Assembly: GCF_000620705.1 (NCBI RefSeq)
Contig: NZ_KK211169.1
Span: forward strand, 409,895-473,894
Direction of reading: 5' to 3'
Source of the DNA: Nocardioides sp. URHA0020
GTDB taxonomy: Bacteria; Actinomycetota; Actinomycetes; Propionibacteriales; Nocardioidaceae
DNA length: 64,000 nt
Under the pieces are notes generated by a model. That model searched no databases. It was not told the DNA's origin and saw only the letters and a list, made by a program, of their open reading frames with translations. A program made the position numbers and the translations under genes. This document shows positions 44,689-54,096 of the stretch, piece by piece; within the stretch, counting starts at the first letter, position 1; every line of letters starts with the position of its first letter.

Positions 44689-46460
44689 CGTCCTCGGGTC
44701 CGTGGGGCTCGGGGGCGCCGAGCTTCGACCTCCGCGAGATCCCGTTCTCGTACCGCGGCTCGTGGCTCGACCTGTCCCCGGTCGTCGGCCTCGACGCCTG
44801 CTCCGACACCGTCCACCTGGTCTCCCACCGCAACGGCTTCCACGCAGTCCTCGGGCTGCGGCCGGAGCGCTCGGGATCGGCGGTCGAGCCCGAGTGGCAC
44901 GCAGGCGCGACGTCGCTGACGTGGCGGCACGGTGACGCGGCCACGGGGGCCACGGCGGCCACGGTGGAGGCCGCGTTCGACGGCCCCGACGCGATCCGGC
45001 TCCGGGGCGACGGGCTCGCCCTGCGGTTGGTCGACGCCGCCGGCGCACTGACGCCGTTCACGGGCAGCTACCTCTTCGACGACCCGGTCGACGGAGCGGC
45101 CGTCCTCACCTCCTACGAGACCGGACGCCGCTACCGGGTCACGTCCCTGGCCGGCCGGATCGAGGTGATCGGTGCCGGTGCCCTCGGCGTCGCCGAGCGA
45201 GCGGTGCTCCTCGGCGGTGACGGTGCGGCCTGGGAGGCGGTGGTCCAGGAGATCGAGACGGCCGCCGACCCCTACGCCAGCGGCCGCAGTTTCGACGAGG
45301 TCGTCGCCGGCGTGGCCGCCGACTTCGACGACTACCTGGGCGCGGTCGCACCGTGGCGGGACGACACCACGCCCGCGGCGGCCCTGGCCTGCTACGTCCT
45401 GTGGTCGGCGACGGTCGCCCCCGACGGCTTCATGACCCGGGAGTCGGTGCTGATGTCGAAGCACTGGATGGACAAGGTGTGGAGCTGGGACCACTGCTTC
45501 AACGCGCTGGCCCTGGCGTCGGGGCTGCCGGAGGTCGCACTCGACCAGTGGCTGGCGCCGTTCGACCACCAGGACGGCAGCGGCGCGCTCCCGGACTCCA
45601 TCACGCACTCGGAGGTGCTGCGCAACTTCGTGAAGCCGCCGGTCCACGGCTGGGCCCTGCGCCGGCTGCGCGCCGGCGCCGGGCGCCTGCTGACCGAGGC
45701 CGAGCTGGTGGAGGTCCACGACCGGCTCGCGGCGTGGTCGCGGTTCTGGCTCGACCACCGGCGGCGGCCCGGTCATCCATTGCCCTACTACCAGCACGGC
45801 AACGACAGCGGCTGGGACAACGCGACCACCTTCGACCGGGAGCGGGTCGTCGAGGCGCCCGACCTCGCGGCGCTCCTGGCGGTGCAGCTCGACGTCCTCG
45901 GCGACCTGGCCGCGGAGATCGGGCGGCCCGCGGAGCACTGGCACCGGAGCCGGGACGAGCTGGGCGAGGCGCTGCTGGCCCGGCTGTGGACCGGTGCGGA
46001 GTTCGTGGCCGTCGGAGCACTCGACGGTCGGGCGAGCGGGGCGAGCAGCCTCCTGAGCCTGCTGCCCCTCGTGCTGGGGGAGCGGCTGCCCGCCGCCGTA
46101 CGGACGACGCTGGCAGACCGGGTGGCGCGCCACCTGACGCCCTGGGGGCTGGCCACCGAGCCCGTCGACTCGCCGCTCTACGAGGCGGACGGCTACTGGC
46201 GCGGACCCATCTGGGCGCCGTCGACCGCGCTCGTCGAGGACGGGCTCCGCTCGTCCGGGTTCGTCGAGCTCGCGGACACCGTGAGCGAGCGGTTCCGGCG
46301 GTTGTGCGAGCAGTCCGGCTTCGCCGAGAACTTCGACGCCGGCACCGGCGCCGGGCTCCGGGACCGGGCCTACACCTGGACCGCCTCGGTGTACCTCACG
46401 CTCGCCGCCGCGCACGTCGAGCGGGACGCCCGGAGCACCGACTCGGGCCGCACCGACTGA
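44685..46460 (+). CDS. GH63/MGH1-like (alpha/alpha)6-barrel glycosidase coupled to araA
   Basis: 591 residues. An N-terminal beta-sandwich (about 1-190) precedes an alpha/alpha-toroid with the segments [39 protein letters not shown] and [20 protein letters not shown]. These are typical of GH63, MGH1 and trehalase-like glycosidases; acidic candidates are the Asp in WDHCF and in DSGWDN. No signal peptide or lipobox, so it acts in the cytoplasm on imported material. The GTG start sits in the GTGA overlap with araA. The operon suggests an arabinose-containing disaccharide or oligosaccharide as substrate; automatic calls would probably read glycogen-debranching-like. Confidence 0.8.
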   Translation: MTSSGPWGSGAPSFDLREIPFSYRGSWLDLSPVVGLDACSDTVHLVSHRNGFHAVLGLRPERSGSAVEPEWHAGATSLTWRHGDAATGATAATVEAAFDGPDAIRLRGDGLALRLVDAAGALTPFTGSYLFDDPVDGAAVLTSYETGRRYRVTSLAGRIEVIGAGALGVAERAVLLGGDGAAWEAVVQEIETAADPYASGRSFDEVVAGVAADFDDYLGAVAPWRDDTTPAAALACYVLWSATVAPDGFMTRESVLMSKHWMDKVWSWDHCFNALALASGLPEVALDQWLAPFDHQDGSGALPDSITHSEVLRNFVKPPVHGWALRRLRAGAGRLLTEAELVEVHDRLAAWSRFWLDHRRRPGHPLPYYQHGNDSGWDNATTFDRERVVEAPDLAALLAVQLDVLGDLAAEIGRPAEHWHRSRDELGEALLARLWTGAEFVAVGALDGRASGASSLLSLLPLVLGERLPAAVRTTLADRVARHLTPWGLATEPVDSPLYEADGYWRGPIWAPSTALVEDGLRSSGFVELADTVSERFRRLCEQSGFAENFDAGTGAGLRDRAYTWTASVYLTLAAAHVERDARSTDSGRTD

Positions 46461-46474
46461 CGCGGCCGGTGCTG

Positions 46475-46975
46475 CTACCCCGCGGACGGACCGGTCTCGG
46501 GCACCAGCGCGCGCAGCTCCGGCGAGAGGTCGTCGTCGAGCTCGGCGATCAGCAGGGTGGCGTCCATCGCCTCGATCGCGGGGCCGATCAGCTCCGCCTT
46601 GGCGTTGCTGCTGAGGACCAGCAGCGCGGAGGTGCCCGGGGTGATCTGCTCGCGGACCCGGGCGATGAAGTCGTCGCTCACGCCACGACGCAGCCGGGCC
46701 ACCAGGCCGCCGACCGCCCCACCGACGGCGGCGCCGGCGATCGGGGCCAGCACGAAGATGCCGGCCACCCCGCCCCAGAAGGCGCCCTTCGCACTGCCCT
46801 CGCCGGTGCCGTGCCGCAGCTGACGGACGGTCGGCTCGTCGGCGCCGGGCATCCAGATCAGCTCCACGGCGTCGTGGACGACCAGGGCGTCCTTCTGCTC
46901 CAGCCCCTTCAGCCGCAGCGCACCGGCCTCGGCGCCCACGGGTGTGTCGAAGCACCACACGGTCAGACTCGTCAT
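46475..46975 (-). CDS. DUF1269-family membrane-associated protein
   Basis: 166 residues: an N-terminal alpha/beta segment (LTVWCFDTPVGAEAGALRL), a central Gly/Ala-rich hydrophobic hairpin (GAFWGGVAGIFVLAPIAGAA and GAVGGLVARL, about residues 65-95) and a C-terminal alpha/beta segment (TSALLVLSSNAKAELIGPAI). The glycine-zipper-like hairpin is characteristic of DUF1269. Function unknown. It is convergent with the arabinose operon, 14 nt from its end, and no terminator is obvious. Confidence 0.82.
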   Translation of the reverse strand: MTSLTVWCFDTPVGAEAGALRLKGLEQKDALVVHDAVELIWMPGADEPTVRQLRHGTGEGSAKGAFWGGVAGIFVLAPIAGAAVGGAVGGLVARLRRGVSDDFIARVREQITPGTSALLVLSSNAKAELIGPAIEAMDATLLIAELDDDLSPELRALVPETGPSAG

Positions 46976-47130
46976 CTCGTTCTCCCATCAGTCGACGAGG
47001 ACCGCGCGGAGTGCGGCCTCCGGTGCGAGGCGCACGCCCTCGCCGGTGCCGAGCCGCCACACCGTGACGTCGCCACTCCTCCACCGTCGCGGCTGGCGGC
47101 GCGCGAGGGGTCACCCGTCCAGGGTGATCC

Positions 47131-48771
47131 TCAGAGCACCGTCTCGAACTCGGCGGCCTGGAGCGCGGTCGCGGCGCGGTCGGCCTCGGTGGCGCCCTCG
47201 GGGTGGACGGCGTCCATCGCGCCGCGGGTGGTCGAGACCCGGTTGCCGTGCTTGAGCGAGCGGGCGTAGACCCGCTGCCCGACCGGCTCGGCGGAGGCGA
47301 GCAGGTCGAAGGTGTCGCCGTCGTCCTCCAGGGCCATGGCGAGGAACCGCTCGCCGGTGTCGTCGAGGCGACCGATCACGACGGCGGACCGGCGTCCGCT
47401 GCGGCCGTGGCGCACGGCGTACGTCTCGATGGTGGCCCAGCCCTCGGGGTGCTCGGTGAAGGCCGGCGCCGGCCAGGAGGCGATCTCGGCCTGCAGCTCG
47501 CTGCTGCGGTCGGTGCGCCACGGCACGGGGCGCGCGGAGTAGACGCCGACGGAGTACTTCGCCTGCATGCCGCCGTTGGCGGTGACGAGACCGAGCTCGT
47601 CCGGGTCGGTGCGGCAGCGCTGGACCGCCTCCGCGATGGCGTGCATCGAGTAGTTGTTGCCGGCGCCGCCGAAGAAGGGCAGGCCGCCGGTCAGGGTGAA
47701 GCCGCGCGGGTCATCCGGCTCCAGCCCGAGGCCCTCCAGCACGGTGGACACCGCGACCGGGAAGCACGAGTAGAGGTCGAAGAACGTGACGTCGTCGAGC
47801 TCGGCGCCGGCGACCTCGAGCGCCTCGCGCACGGCGAGCGTGGCGGTCGGGTAGGTGCTCAGGTCCTCCCGGTCGAGGAGGTCGGGAGCGCGCAGGTCCG
47901 CGTGACCGTGCAGGAAGACCCACCTCTCCTCCGGTACGCCGAGCCGCCGCGCCGCGCCGACCGACATCAGCAGCGCCGCGGCGCCCTGGTTGACCTGGTC
48001 GCGCGCGATCAGGAACCGGGGGTAGGGGTCGACGATCGGCCGGTTGCGCTGGCTCGGGGTCGCCAGCTCCTCCGCCGTCCTCGCGGTCGGGGCCGCGGCC
48101 AGCGGGTTGACCGCCGCCACCTCGCTGAACGGCGCGAACAGCTCGCCCATGCCGGCGGCGTACTCCTCCAGGCTCTGTCCGACCCGAGCGCGGCGGGCGT
48201 TCTCGAAGAGCGCGTACTGGATCGGGGCGTCGGTCAGGCCGTGGACGGCGGTGTGCCAGGTGACCAGGCCGCGCAGGCCGGTGCCGCGGTCCTCCAGCTG
48301 ACCACCGACCACCTCGGTGAAGTCGGGCGCGGCCTCGTGGTCCGTGAAGTGCCGGGTGGTCGAGATCGCCTCGGACCCGGCGACCAGGACGACGTCGCGC
48401 TCGCCGGTGGCGATGGCGGCCGCCATCTCGGTGACCAGCCGCTGCGGCGCCTGGCCGCCGACGACCTCGAGGACGGCGTACGCCGGGTCGGCGCCGATCC
48501 GGGCGGCCACCGCACGGGGGAAGTTGTCGGCGCGACCGAGCGGCGCCTCCGCGATCGGGGTGGAGGTCTCGAACTGGCGGACCCCGGCGATGGTGTCGAT
48601 CTGGGCGGCGAGGTCGACCGTCGCCCCGGCATCGGCGAGGGCGTACGCCGCCGCGCGCCCCGCGAGGCCGACCGCGGACAGGCCCTCGTAGCCGGGCTCG
48701 TCGATGCGCTCGGCGCACTGGCCGACGCCGACGAGCACGGGGGTCCGGGGGTCGAGGTCGCTGGCGGGCAT
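47131..48771 (-). CDS. TLP1-like thiolase-fold protein with extra C-terminal domain
   Basis: 546 residues. A thiolase fold (about 1-400) is followed by a C-terminal domain of about 140 residues, the layout of mycobacterial thiolase-like protein type 1. The nucleophile cysteine is absent: the loop reads VVGGQAPQRLV. The catalytic Gly-His-Pro is replaced by TGGLPFFGGAGNNYS. It therefore cannot act as a normal thiolase; acyl-CoA or lipid binding, or a partner role, is more likely. ATG 48771 lies 6 nt after a leaderless -10 box, behind a 21-bp palindrome. It follows pntB on the same strand but probably has its own promoter. Confidence 0.85.
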   Translation of the reverse strand: MPASDLDPRTPVLVGVGQCAERIDEPGYEGLSAVGLAGRAAAYALADAGATVDLAAQIDTIAGVRQFETSTPIAEAPLGRADNFPRAVAARIGADPAYAVLEVVGGQAPQRLVTEMAAAIATGERDVVLVAGSEAISTTRHFTDHEAAPDFTEVVGGQLEDRGTGLRGLVTWHTAVHGLTDAPIQYALFENARRARVGQSLEEYAAGMGELFAPFSEVAAVNPLAAAPTARTAEELATPSQRNRPIVDPYPRFLIARDQVNQGAAALLMSVGAARRLGVPEERWVFLHGHADLRAPDLLDREDLSTYPTATLAVREALEVAGAELDDVTFFDLYSCFPVAVSTVLEGLGLEPDDPRGFTLTGGLPFFGGAGNNYSMHAIAEAVQRCRTDPDELGLVTANGGMQAKYSVGVYSARPVPWRTDRSSELQAEIASWPAPAFTEHPEGWATIETYAVRHGRSGRRSAVVIGRLDDTGERFLAMALEDDGDTFDLLASAEPVGQRVYARSLKHGNRVSTTRGAMDAVHPEGATEADRAATALQAAEFETVL

Positions 48772-48777
48772 GGCGAG

Positions 48778-48814
48778 ACCGTACGGCGGGGCCGGCCACC
48801 CGGTCCGGGTGGCC
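48778..48814 (-). promoter_or_regulatory. 21-bp perfect palindrome and leaderless -10 upstream of the TLP1-like gene
   Basis: GGCCACCCGG, one T, then its exact reverse complement occupy 48794-48814. On the minus strand TACGGT (48783-48778) is 6 nt before ATG 48771, so the palindrome covers the -35 region. It reads as a repressor operator; it could alternatively act as a terminator for pntB, whose stop is 50 nt upstream. Confidence 0.6.
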
Positions 48815-48863
48815 CCACCTCCCGAGACGACCGCCACGGTGATCGCGCGTGCTGCGGATCCGC

Positions 48864-50330
48864 TCAGCGCAGGTTGCGGACGATCTCCTCGACGCGGTCC
48901 TTGGCGTCGCCGAAGAGCATCTGTGAGTTGTCCTTGAAGAAGAGCGGGTTCTGCACGCCGGCGTACCCGGTCGCCATCGACCGCTTGAAGACGATCACGT
49001 CGCGGGCCTTCCAGACCTCGAGCACGGGCATCCCGGCGATCGGGCTGCCGGGCTCGTCGAGCGCGGCCGGGTTGACGGTGTCGTTGGCGCCGATGACCAG
49101 CACGACGTCGGTGTCGGCGAGGTCGTCGTTGATCTCGTCCATCTCCAGCACGATGTCGTAGGGGACCTTCGCCTCGGCGAGGAGCACGTTCATGTGGCCG
49201 GGCAGGCGACCGGCGACGGGGTGGATGCCGAAGCGGACGCTCACGCCCTGGGCGCGGAGCTTGGCGGTGAGCTCGGCGACGGGGTACTGCGCCTGCGCGA
49301 CGGCCATGCCGTAGCCGGGGGTGATCACCACGGACGAGGCGTTGGCGAGCAGGTCGGCGACCGCGTCGGCCTGGATCTCGCGGTGCTCGCCGTAGTCGCG
49401 CTCCTCCCCGGAGACGGCGCCGTCGGAGCCGAAGCCACCGGCGATCACGGAGACGAAGGAGCGGTTCATGGCCGTGCACATGATGTAGCTGAGGATCGCA
49501 CCCGAGGAGCCGACCAGGGAGCCGGTGATGATCAGCAGGTCGTTGTCGAGCAGGAAGCCGGCCGCGGCCGCGGCCCAGCCGGAGTAGCTGTTGAGCATCG
49601 ACACCACGACGGGCATGTCGCCGCCGCCGATCGCGGCGACCAGGTGGAAGCCGAGGAAGAGCGCCAGCGCCAGCATCGCCAGCAGCGGGACCAGCGCGAC
49701 CGGGTCGGCCGCGTAGCCGTCGTACGACATGAACCACACGAGCAGCGCCAGCGACGCCAGGAGGACCAGCAGGTTCAGGAGGTGCCGGTGGGGCAGCACG
49801 AGCGGGGAGGACCTCATCCGGCCGCTGAGCTTGAGGTTGGCCACGATCGACCCGGTGAGGGTGACGGCGCCGATGAAGACGCCGAGGAAGACCTCGACGT
49901 CGTGGATGGTGGCCTCCGCGCCGACCTGCGGTGCGTGGGGGTCGAGGAAGGAGTTGATCCCGACGAGCACGGCGGCGAGACCGACGAAGCTGTGCAGGAT
50001 CGCGACCAGCTCGGGCATGCCGGTCATCTCGACCGTGCGCGCCCGCCAGGCGCCGATGGCGCCGCCGGCGCCCATCGCGAGCACGATGATCAGCAGCGTG
50101 ACGCCGACGCCGTTGAGGTTGTCGCCGTCGTCGAGCTCCGCGTTCTGCGCGGCCTTGAGCAGCGTGGCCACCAGGGCCAGGCCCATGCCGGTCATGCCGG
50201 CGAGGTTGCCGGTCTTCGCGGTCTCGTGCTTGGACAGCCCGGCCAGCGCCCCGATGAAGAGCACGCCGGCGATGATGTAGAGGCCCTGGATGAGGCCGTC
50301 GAGGTGTTCCCAGGTCAGGAAGTCGGACAC
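48864..50330 (-). CDS. pntB: NAD(P) transhydrogenase beta subunit
   Basis: 488 residues. It carries part of the membrane proton channel (about eight or nine helices, residues 10-280) and the NADP(H)-binding domain III. The domain III motifs are [18 protein letters not shown] (about residues 325-342), [20 protein letters not shown] and [12 protein letters not shown], with the [15 protein letters not shown]-terminal block. GTG 50330 is 5 nt downstream of the pntA stop, so the two are co-transcribed. The enzyme couples proton flow to NADPH formation from NADH. Confidence 0.95.
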   Translation of the reverse strand: MSDFLTWEHLDGLIQGLYIIAGVLFIGALAGLSKHETAKTGNLAGMTGMGLALVATLLKAAQNAELDDGDNLNGVGVTLLIIVLAMGAGGAIGAWRARTVEMTGMPELVAILHSFVGLAAVLVGINSFLDPHAPQVGAEATIHDVEVFLGVFIGAVTLTGSIVANLKLSGRMRSSPLVLPHRHLLNLLVLLASLALLVWFMSYDGYAADPVALVPLLAMLALALFLGFHLVAAIGGGDMPVVVSMLNSYSGWAAAAAGFLLDNDLLIITGSLVGSSGAILSYIMCTAMNRSFVSVIAGGFGSDGAVSGEERDYGEHREIQADAVADLLANASSVVITPGYGMAVAQAQYPVAELTAKLRAQGVSVRFGIHPVAGRLPGHMNVLLAEAKVPYDIVLEMDEINDDLADTDVVLVIGANDTVNPAALDEPGSPIAGMPVLEVWKARDVIVFKRSMATGYAGVQNPLFFKDNSQMLFGDAKDRVEEIVRNLR

Positions 50331-50335
50331 GTCGC

Positions 50336-51871
50336 TCAGTCCTTCCGGAACATCTCGAGCATCCGCAGCGTCACCAGGAACCCGCCGAAGATGTTGATGG
50401 AGGCGACCAGCACGGCGAGCGTCGCCATCACCGCGATGGCGGGGTTGGTCGAGCCGACCTGCAGGATGCCGCCGACCAGGATGATCCCGGAGATCGCGTT
50501 GGTCTCGCTCATGAGCGGCGTGTGCAGGGCGTGCGCGACGTTGGAGATCACGTAGTAGCCCACGAAGACGGCGAGGGTGAAGACCGTGAAGTGGCCCAGG
50601 AAGTCGGGCGGTGAGTACGTCGCTGCGAGCACGAACAGCACCGCGGCCAGGGCGCCGGCGAACACCTTGCGGCGCGGGTCCGGTGGTGGCTTCGGTGCGG
50701 CGGGCTCCCGAACGGCGGGCGCCGCCGCCGGTGCAGCGGAGACCTGGACCGGGGGCGGCGGCCACAGGGACGAGCCGTCATGGGCGACCGTGATGCCGCG
50801 CACGATGACGTCGTCGAGGTCCAGCGCGAGGACGCCGTCCTTCCCCGGGGTCATCAGCTTGAGCAGGTTGACCACGTTGGTGCCGTAGAGCTGCGAGGTC
50901 TGCGCCGCCAGCCGGCCCGGCAGGTCGGTGTAGCCGATGATCGTCACGCCGTTGGCGGTCACCACGACCTCGTCGGTCCGGGTGAGCTCGGTGTTGCCGC
51001 CGTTGGCGGCCGCCATGTCGACGATGACCGACCCGGTCCGCATCCCGGCGATGGTGTCGGCGGTGATCAGCTTCGGGGCCGGCCGGCCCGGGATCAGCGC
51101 GGTCGTGATGACGAGGTCCGCCGCGCGGGCCTCCTCGTCGTACATCACCGCGGTCGCGGCGACCTGGGCCTCGGTCATCTCCTTGGCGTAGCCGTCGGAG
51201 GAAGCAGTTGCCTCCATCGCCGGGTCATGGACGGTGACGAACTGCGCACCCATCGACTCGACCTGCTCGGCGACTTCGGGGCGGACGTCGAAGGCCCGCA
51301 CGACCGCGCCCATGCTCCCGGCCGCCCCGAGGGCCGCCAGGCCGGCGACCCCGGCCCCGACGACGAAGACCCGGGCAGGCGGCACCTTGCCGGCCGCGGT
51401 GACCTGACCCGTGAACTGCCGGCCGAAGGAGTGCGCGCCCTCGATGACGGCGCGGTAGCCGGCCACGTTGGCCATCGAGCTCAGCACGTCCATCGACTGC
51501 GCGCGCGAGATCCGGGGCACGGCGTCCATCGCGAGCGCGGTGACGCCCGCCGTCGCGAGCGCCTCGACCAGCTCGGGGCTGCGCGCCGGCGCCATCATCG
51601 AGATCAGCACGGCGCCCGGTCGCAGCCGGCCGATCTCCTCGGTCGTCGGCGCGTTGACCTTCACCACGATGTCGCTGGACCAGACGTCGTCGGCGCCGCC
51701 GACGGTCACCTCGGCCGCGCCGTACGCCGCGTCGGGCTGGTCCGACGCCGCGCCGGCTCCGGACTCGACGACGACGTCGTACCCGAGCTTGTGCAGCTGG
51801 GCCGCCGAGGCGGCGGTGGCCGCGACCAGCGTCTCGCCGGGCTTGGACTCGTGGGGGATGCCGATTCGCAC
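50336..51871 (-). CDS. pntA: NAD(P) transhydrogenase alpha subunit (PntA, undivided)
   Basis: 511 residues. An alanine-dehydrogenase-like NAD(H)-binding domain I spans about residues 1-375, with [17 protein letters not shown] at the start, the Rossmann loop [20 protein letters not shown] at about 172-191, and the mobile-loop region. A Pro/Ala linker (about 378-415) leads to four membrane helices (418-500). It is a single chain as in E. coli, not split into PntAA/PntAB. GTG 51871 has AAGGAG 5 nt upstream. First gene of the pntA-pntB transcript, divergent from the P450 cluster. Confidence 0.95.
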   Translation of the reverse strand: MRIGIPHESKPGETLVAATAASAAQLHKLGYDVVVESGAGAASDQPDAAYGAAEVTVGGADDVWSSDIVVKVNAPTTEEIGRLRPGAVLISMMAPARSPELVEALATAGVTALAMDAVPRISRAQSMDVLSSMANVAGYRAVIEGAHSFGRQFTGQVTAAGKVPPARVFVVGAGVAGLAALGAAGSMGAVVRAFDVRPEVAEQVESMGAQFVTVHDPAMEATASSDGYAKEMTEAQVAATAVMYDEEARAADLVITTALIPGRPAPKLITADTIAGMRTGSVIVDMAAANGGNTELTRTDEVVVTANGVTIIGYTDLPGRLAAQTSQLYGTNVVNLLKLMTPGKDGVLALDLDDVIVRGITVAHDGSSLWPPPPVQVSAAPAAAPAVREPAAPKPPPDPRRKVFAGALAAVLFVLAATYSPPDFLGHFTVFTLAVFVGYYVISNVAHALHTPLMSETNAISGIILVGGILQVGSTNPAIAVMATLAVLVASINIFGGFLVTLRMLEMFRKD

Positions 51872-51931
51872 GGGTACTCCTTGTTCGTGGCTGCGGGTGA
51901 CGCCGGCACTGCCTGGAACTCCGTCTGGCGC

Positions 51932-51937
51932 AGGTTA
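51932..51937 (-). promoter_or_regulatory. Candidate -10 for pntA
   Basis: TAACCT on the minus strand, giving a start near 51925 and a leader of about 54 nt. No convincing -35. The site is 57 nt from the oppositely directed promoter of the P450 cluster. Confidence 0.35.
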
Positions 51938-51993
51938 GAGCAGACGACGGCGAAGTCGTCCGCATCGAGTCCAAGATCTCAGCCCGAGGACGG

Positions 51994-52022
51994 TTGCGCG
52001 ACGACCGCGCAGTCCCTAACCT
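51994..52022 (+). promoter_or_regulatory. Promoter of the cyp51 cluster
   Basis: TTGCGC (51994-51999), 17-nt spacer, TAACCT (52017-52022). The predicted transcription start, about 52029, falls in the palindrome at 52026-52043, giving a leader of about 59 nt before ATG 52088. Confidence 0.55.
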
Positions 52023-52025
52023 GAA

Positions 52026-52043
52026 CAGGTGTCCAATCACCTG
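52026..52043. promoter_or_regulatory. Palindromic operator at the cyp51 cluster start site
   Basis: CAGGTG-TCCAAT-CACCTG, a perfect 6-bp inverted repeat with a 6-nt spacer, overlapping the predicted transcription start. It suits a TetR-family repressor; the TetR gene at the far end of the cluster (59852) is the obvious candidate. I found no second copy in the gaps of this cluster. Confidence 0.55.
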
Positions 52044-52087
52044 CCCAGTTGCGTGGTCCGGGTCGGCGCAGAGCCGCGAGCTGTCCG

Positions 52088-53320
52088 ATGACGGTCGCCA
52101 CCGAGCCCATCGTCTTCGACCCCTACGACTACGCGTTCCAGGAGGACCCGTACCCCGTCTACCGGCGCTGCCGGGACGAGGAGCCGCTGCACCACAACCC
52201 GGAGCACGACTTCTGGGTGCTGACCCGGCACGCCGACATCCAGCACGCGATCCGCACCGAGGGCGTCTACTCCAACGCGATGGGGGTGTCGATCGACAAG
52301 AGCGCCTGGGGCCCGGACGCGCACAAGGTGATGTCCTTCCTCGGCATGGACCCCCCGCGCCAGAAGCGGCTGCGGTCGCTGGTCTCCAAGGGCTTCACGC
52401 CGCGCCGGGTGACCGAGCTCGCGCCGCGCATCCAGCAGCTGACGGACCACTACCTCGAGCAGTGCCTCGAGCGGGGGTCGTTCGACTGGATCGCCGACTT
52501 CGCCGGGCGGCTGCCGATGGACGTCATCTCCGAGATGATGGGCGTGCCGGAGGCCGACCGCGTCGAGGTACGCCGTCTCGCCGACCTCGTCGTGCACCGC
52601 GAGCCCGGCGTCCACGACGTGCCCCGGGCCGGCATGGAGGCCAGCCTCGACCTGGTCGTCTACTACGCCGACATGGTCGAGCAGCGCCGGAAGCGGCCGA
52701 CCGACGACCTCACCAGCGCCCTGCTGGCCGCCGAGATCGACGGCGACCGGCTCACCGACGAGGAGATCATCGCCTTCCTCTTCCTGATGGTGGTCGCCGG
52801 CAACGAGACCACGACCAAGCTCCTCGGGCACGCGCTCTTCCACCTGACGCGGCACCCCGAGCAGTACGACCGGGTCTTCGCCGATCCGACGCAGCCCGCC
52901 GACCTGGTGGTGCCCTGGATCGAGGAGACCCTGCGCTACGACACCTCCAGCCAGATGGTCGCCCGGCACCTCCTGGAGGACGTCGAGGTCGAGGGCACCG
53001 TCGCCCCGGCGGGCTCCAAGCTGCTGCTGGTCATCGGCTCGGCCAACCGCGACGACCGGGTCTTCTCCGACCCCGACCGCTACGACATCCACCGCGACAA
53101 GGACGAGGTCGGGCAGCTCCTCAGCTTCGGCGGGGGCCGACACTTCTGCCTCGGCGCCAACCTGGCCCGACTCGAGGCGCAGATCGCGCTGCGCGAGGTC
53201 GTCCGGCGGGTCGACCGGGTCGCGGTCGACCACGACGCGTGCCGGCGGGTGCACTCCATCAACGTCCGGGGCTTCGCGTCGGTCCCGGTCACGATGTCGC
53301 GGCGCGCGGTGAGCCGCTGA
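52088..53320 (+). CDS. Cytochrome P450 (CYP123-like by locus)
   Basis: 410 residues, soluble class I P450. The I-helix is VVAGNETTTKLLG (oxygen-activating Thr, about residues 236-248), the K-helix ExxR is EETLRYD, and the haem loop is FGGGRHFCLGANLARLE with Cys about 356. ATG 52088 is preferred to a TTG 39 nt upstream, which would lie close to the promoter palindrome and add an Arg-rich extension. Position beside an SDR, CYP51 and ferredoxin matches Rv0766c (CYP123) of M. tuberculosis. Substrate unknown. The stop overlaps the SDR start (TGATG). Confidence 0.9.
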   Translation: MTVATEPIVFDPYDYAFQEDPYPVYRRCRDEEPLHHNPEHDFWVLTRHADIQHAIRTEGVYSNAMGVSIDKSAWGPDAHKVMSFLGMDPPRQKRLRSLVSKGFTPRRVTELAPRIQQLTDHYLEQCLERGSFDWIADFAGRLPMDVISEMMGVPEADRVEVRRLADLVVHREPGVHDVPRAGMEASLDLVVYYADMVEQRRKRPTDDLTSALLAAEIDGDRLTDEEIIAFLFLMVVAGNETTTKLLGHALFHLTRHPEQYDRVFADPTQPADLVVPWIEETLRYDTSSQMVARHLLEDVEVEGTVAPAGSKLLLVIGSANRDDRVFSDPDRYDIHRDKDEVGQLLSFGGGRHFCLGANLARLEAQIALREVVRRVDRVAVDHDACRRVHSINVRGFASVPVTMSRRAVSR

Positions 53321-54096
53321 TGGCCCGCTTCGCCCACCCGGACCGTCGTCCGGCCGTGGTCACCGGCGCGTCGTCGGGGATCGGCGCCGCGACGGCGCTG
53401 ACCCTGGCCGCGGCCGGTCACCCCGTCGCGCTCGGCGCGCGGCGGACCGACCGGCTCGACGAGCTCGCGACCCGGATCCGCAGCCAGGGCGGTGAGGTGG
53501 TCGCGCACGCGCTCGACCTCACCGACGACGAGTCCGTCGAGGGCTTCGCCGACCAGGTCGCCGCCGACCTCGGCGACGTCGAGATCGTGGTCAGCAACGC
53601 CGGGCTCGTCCAGCCCGGCACGACGTACGAGGTCGACACGGCGCAGTTCGCGCACGAGCTCGACCTCAACGTGGTCGGCGCCCAGCGGCTCGCGCGGGCG
53701 TTCGTCCCCGCGATGGTCGAGCGGCAGCGCGGCGACATCGTCTTCGTCTCCAGCGACGTGGCGGTGCGCGCCCGACCCTTCATGTCGTCGTACGCCGCCG
53801 GCAAGTGGGGGCTCGAGGGCCTCGCGCACGCGATGCAGATGGAGTTGGAGGGCACCGGCGTCCGCGCCTCGATCGTGCGCCCCGGGCCCACGCAGAGCGA
53901 GATGGGCAGTGCCTGGGCCGACGACGACGCGGCCTTCGTGATCACCCAGTGGGTCCGCTTCGGGTTGGCCCGGCACCCGCGGCTGCTCAAGGCGAGCGCG
54001 CTCGCCGACGCCATCACGACGATCGTCACGGCGCCTCGCGGCGTCCACCTCAACCTGATCGAAGTCACCCCCGAAGCCTCCGTGGAGCCCCGATGA
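53320..54096 (+). CDS. Short-chain dehydrogenase/reductase (Rv0765c-like position)
   Basis: 258 residues. The Rossmann motif TGASSGIGAA is near residues 16-25, ARRTDRLDEL suggests NADP preference (Arg after beta2), and there is an SNAG-type NAG motif. The catalytic Ser is in VFVSSDVAV and the Y-x-x-x-K in SSYAAGKWG (about residues 146-154). Classical SDR length. It is translationally linked to the P450 upstream (TGATG) and CYP51 downstream (ATGA), so it probably processes the same alcohol or ketone substrate. Confidence 0.9.
   Translation: MARFAHPDRRPAVVTGASSGIGAATALTLAAAGHPVALGARRTDRLDELATRIRSQGGEVVAHALDLTDDESVEGFADQVAADLGDVEIVVSNAGLVQPGTTYEVDTAQFAHELDLNVVGAQRLARAFVPAMVERQRGDIVFVSSDVAVRARPFMSSYAAGKWGLEGLAHAMQMELEGTGVRASIVRPGPTQSEMGSAWADDDAAFVITQWVRFGLARHPRLLKASALADAITTIVTAPRGVHLNLIEVTPEASVEPR

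Noticed and set aside
47131..49737. Single 868-residue protein joining the TLP1-like gene with upstream sequence
   Set aside because: The upstream part overlaps pntB out of frame and is low-complexity. ATG 48771 with a leaderless promoter gives the normal family length.
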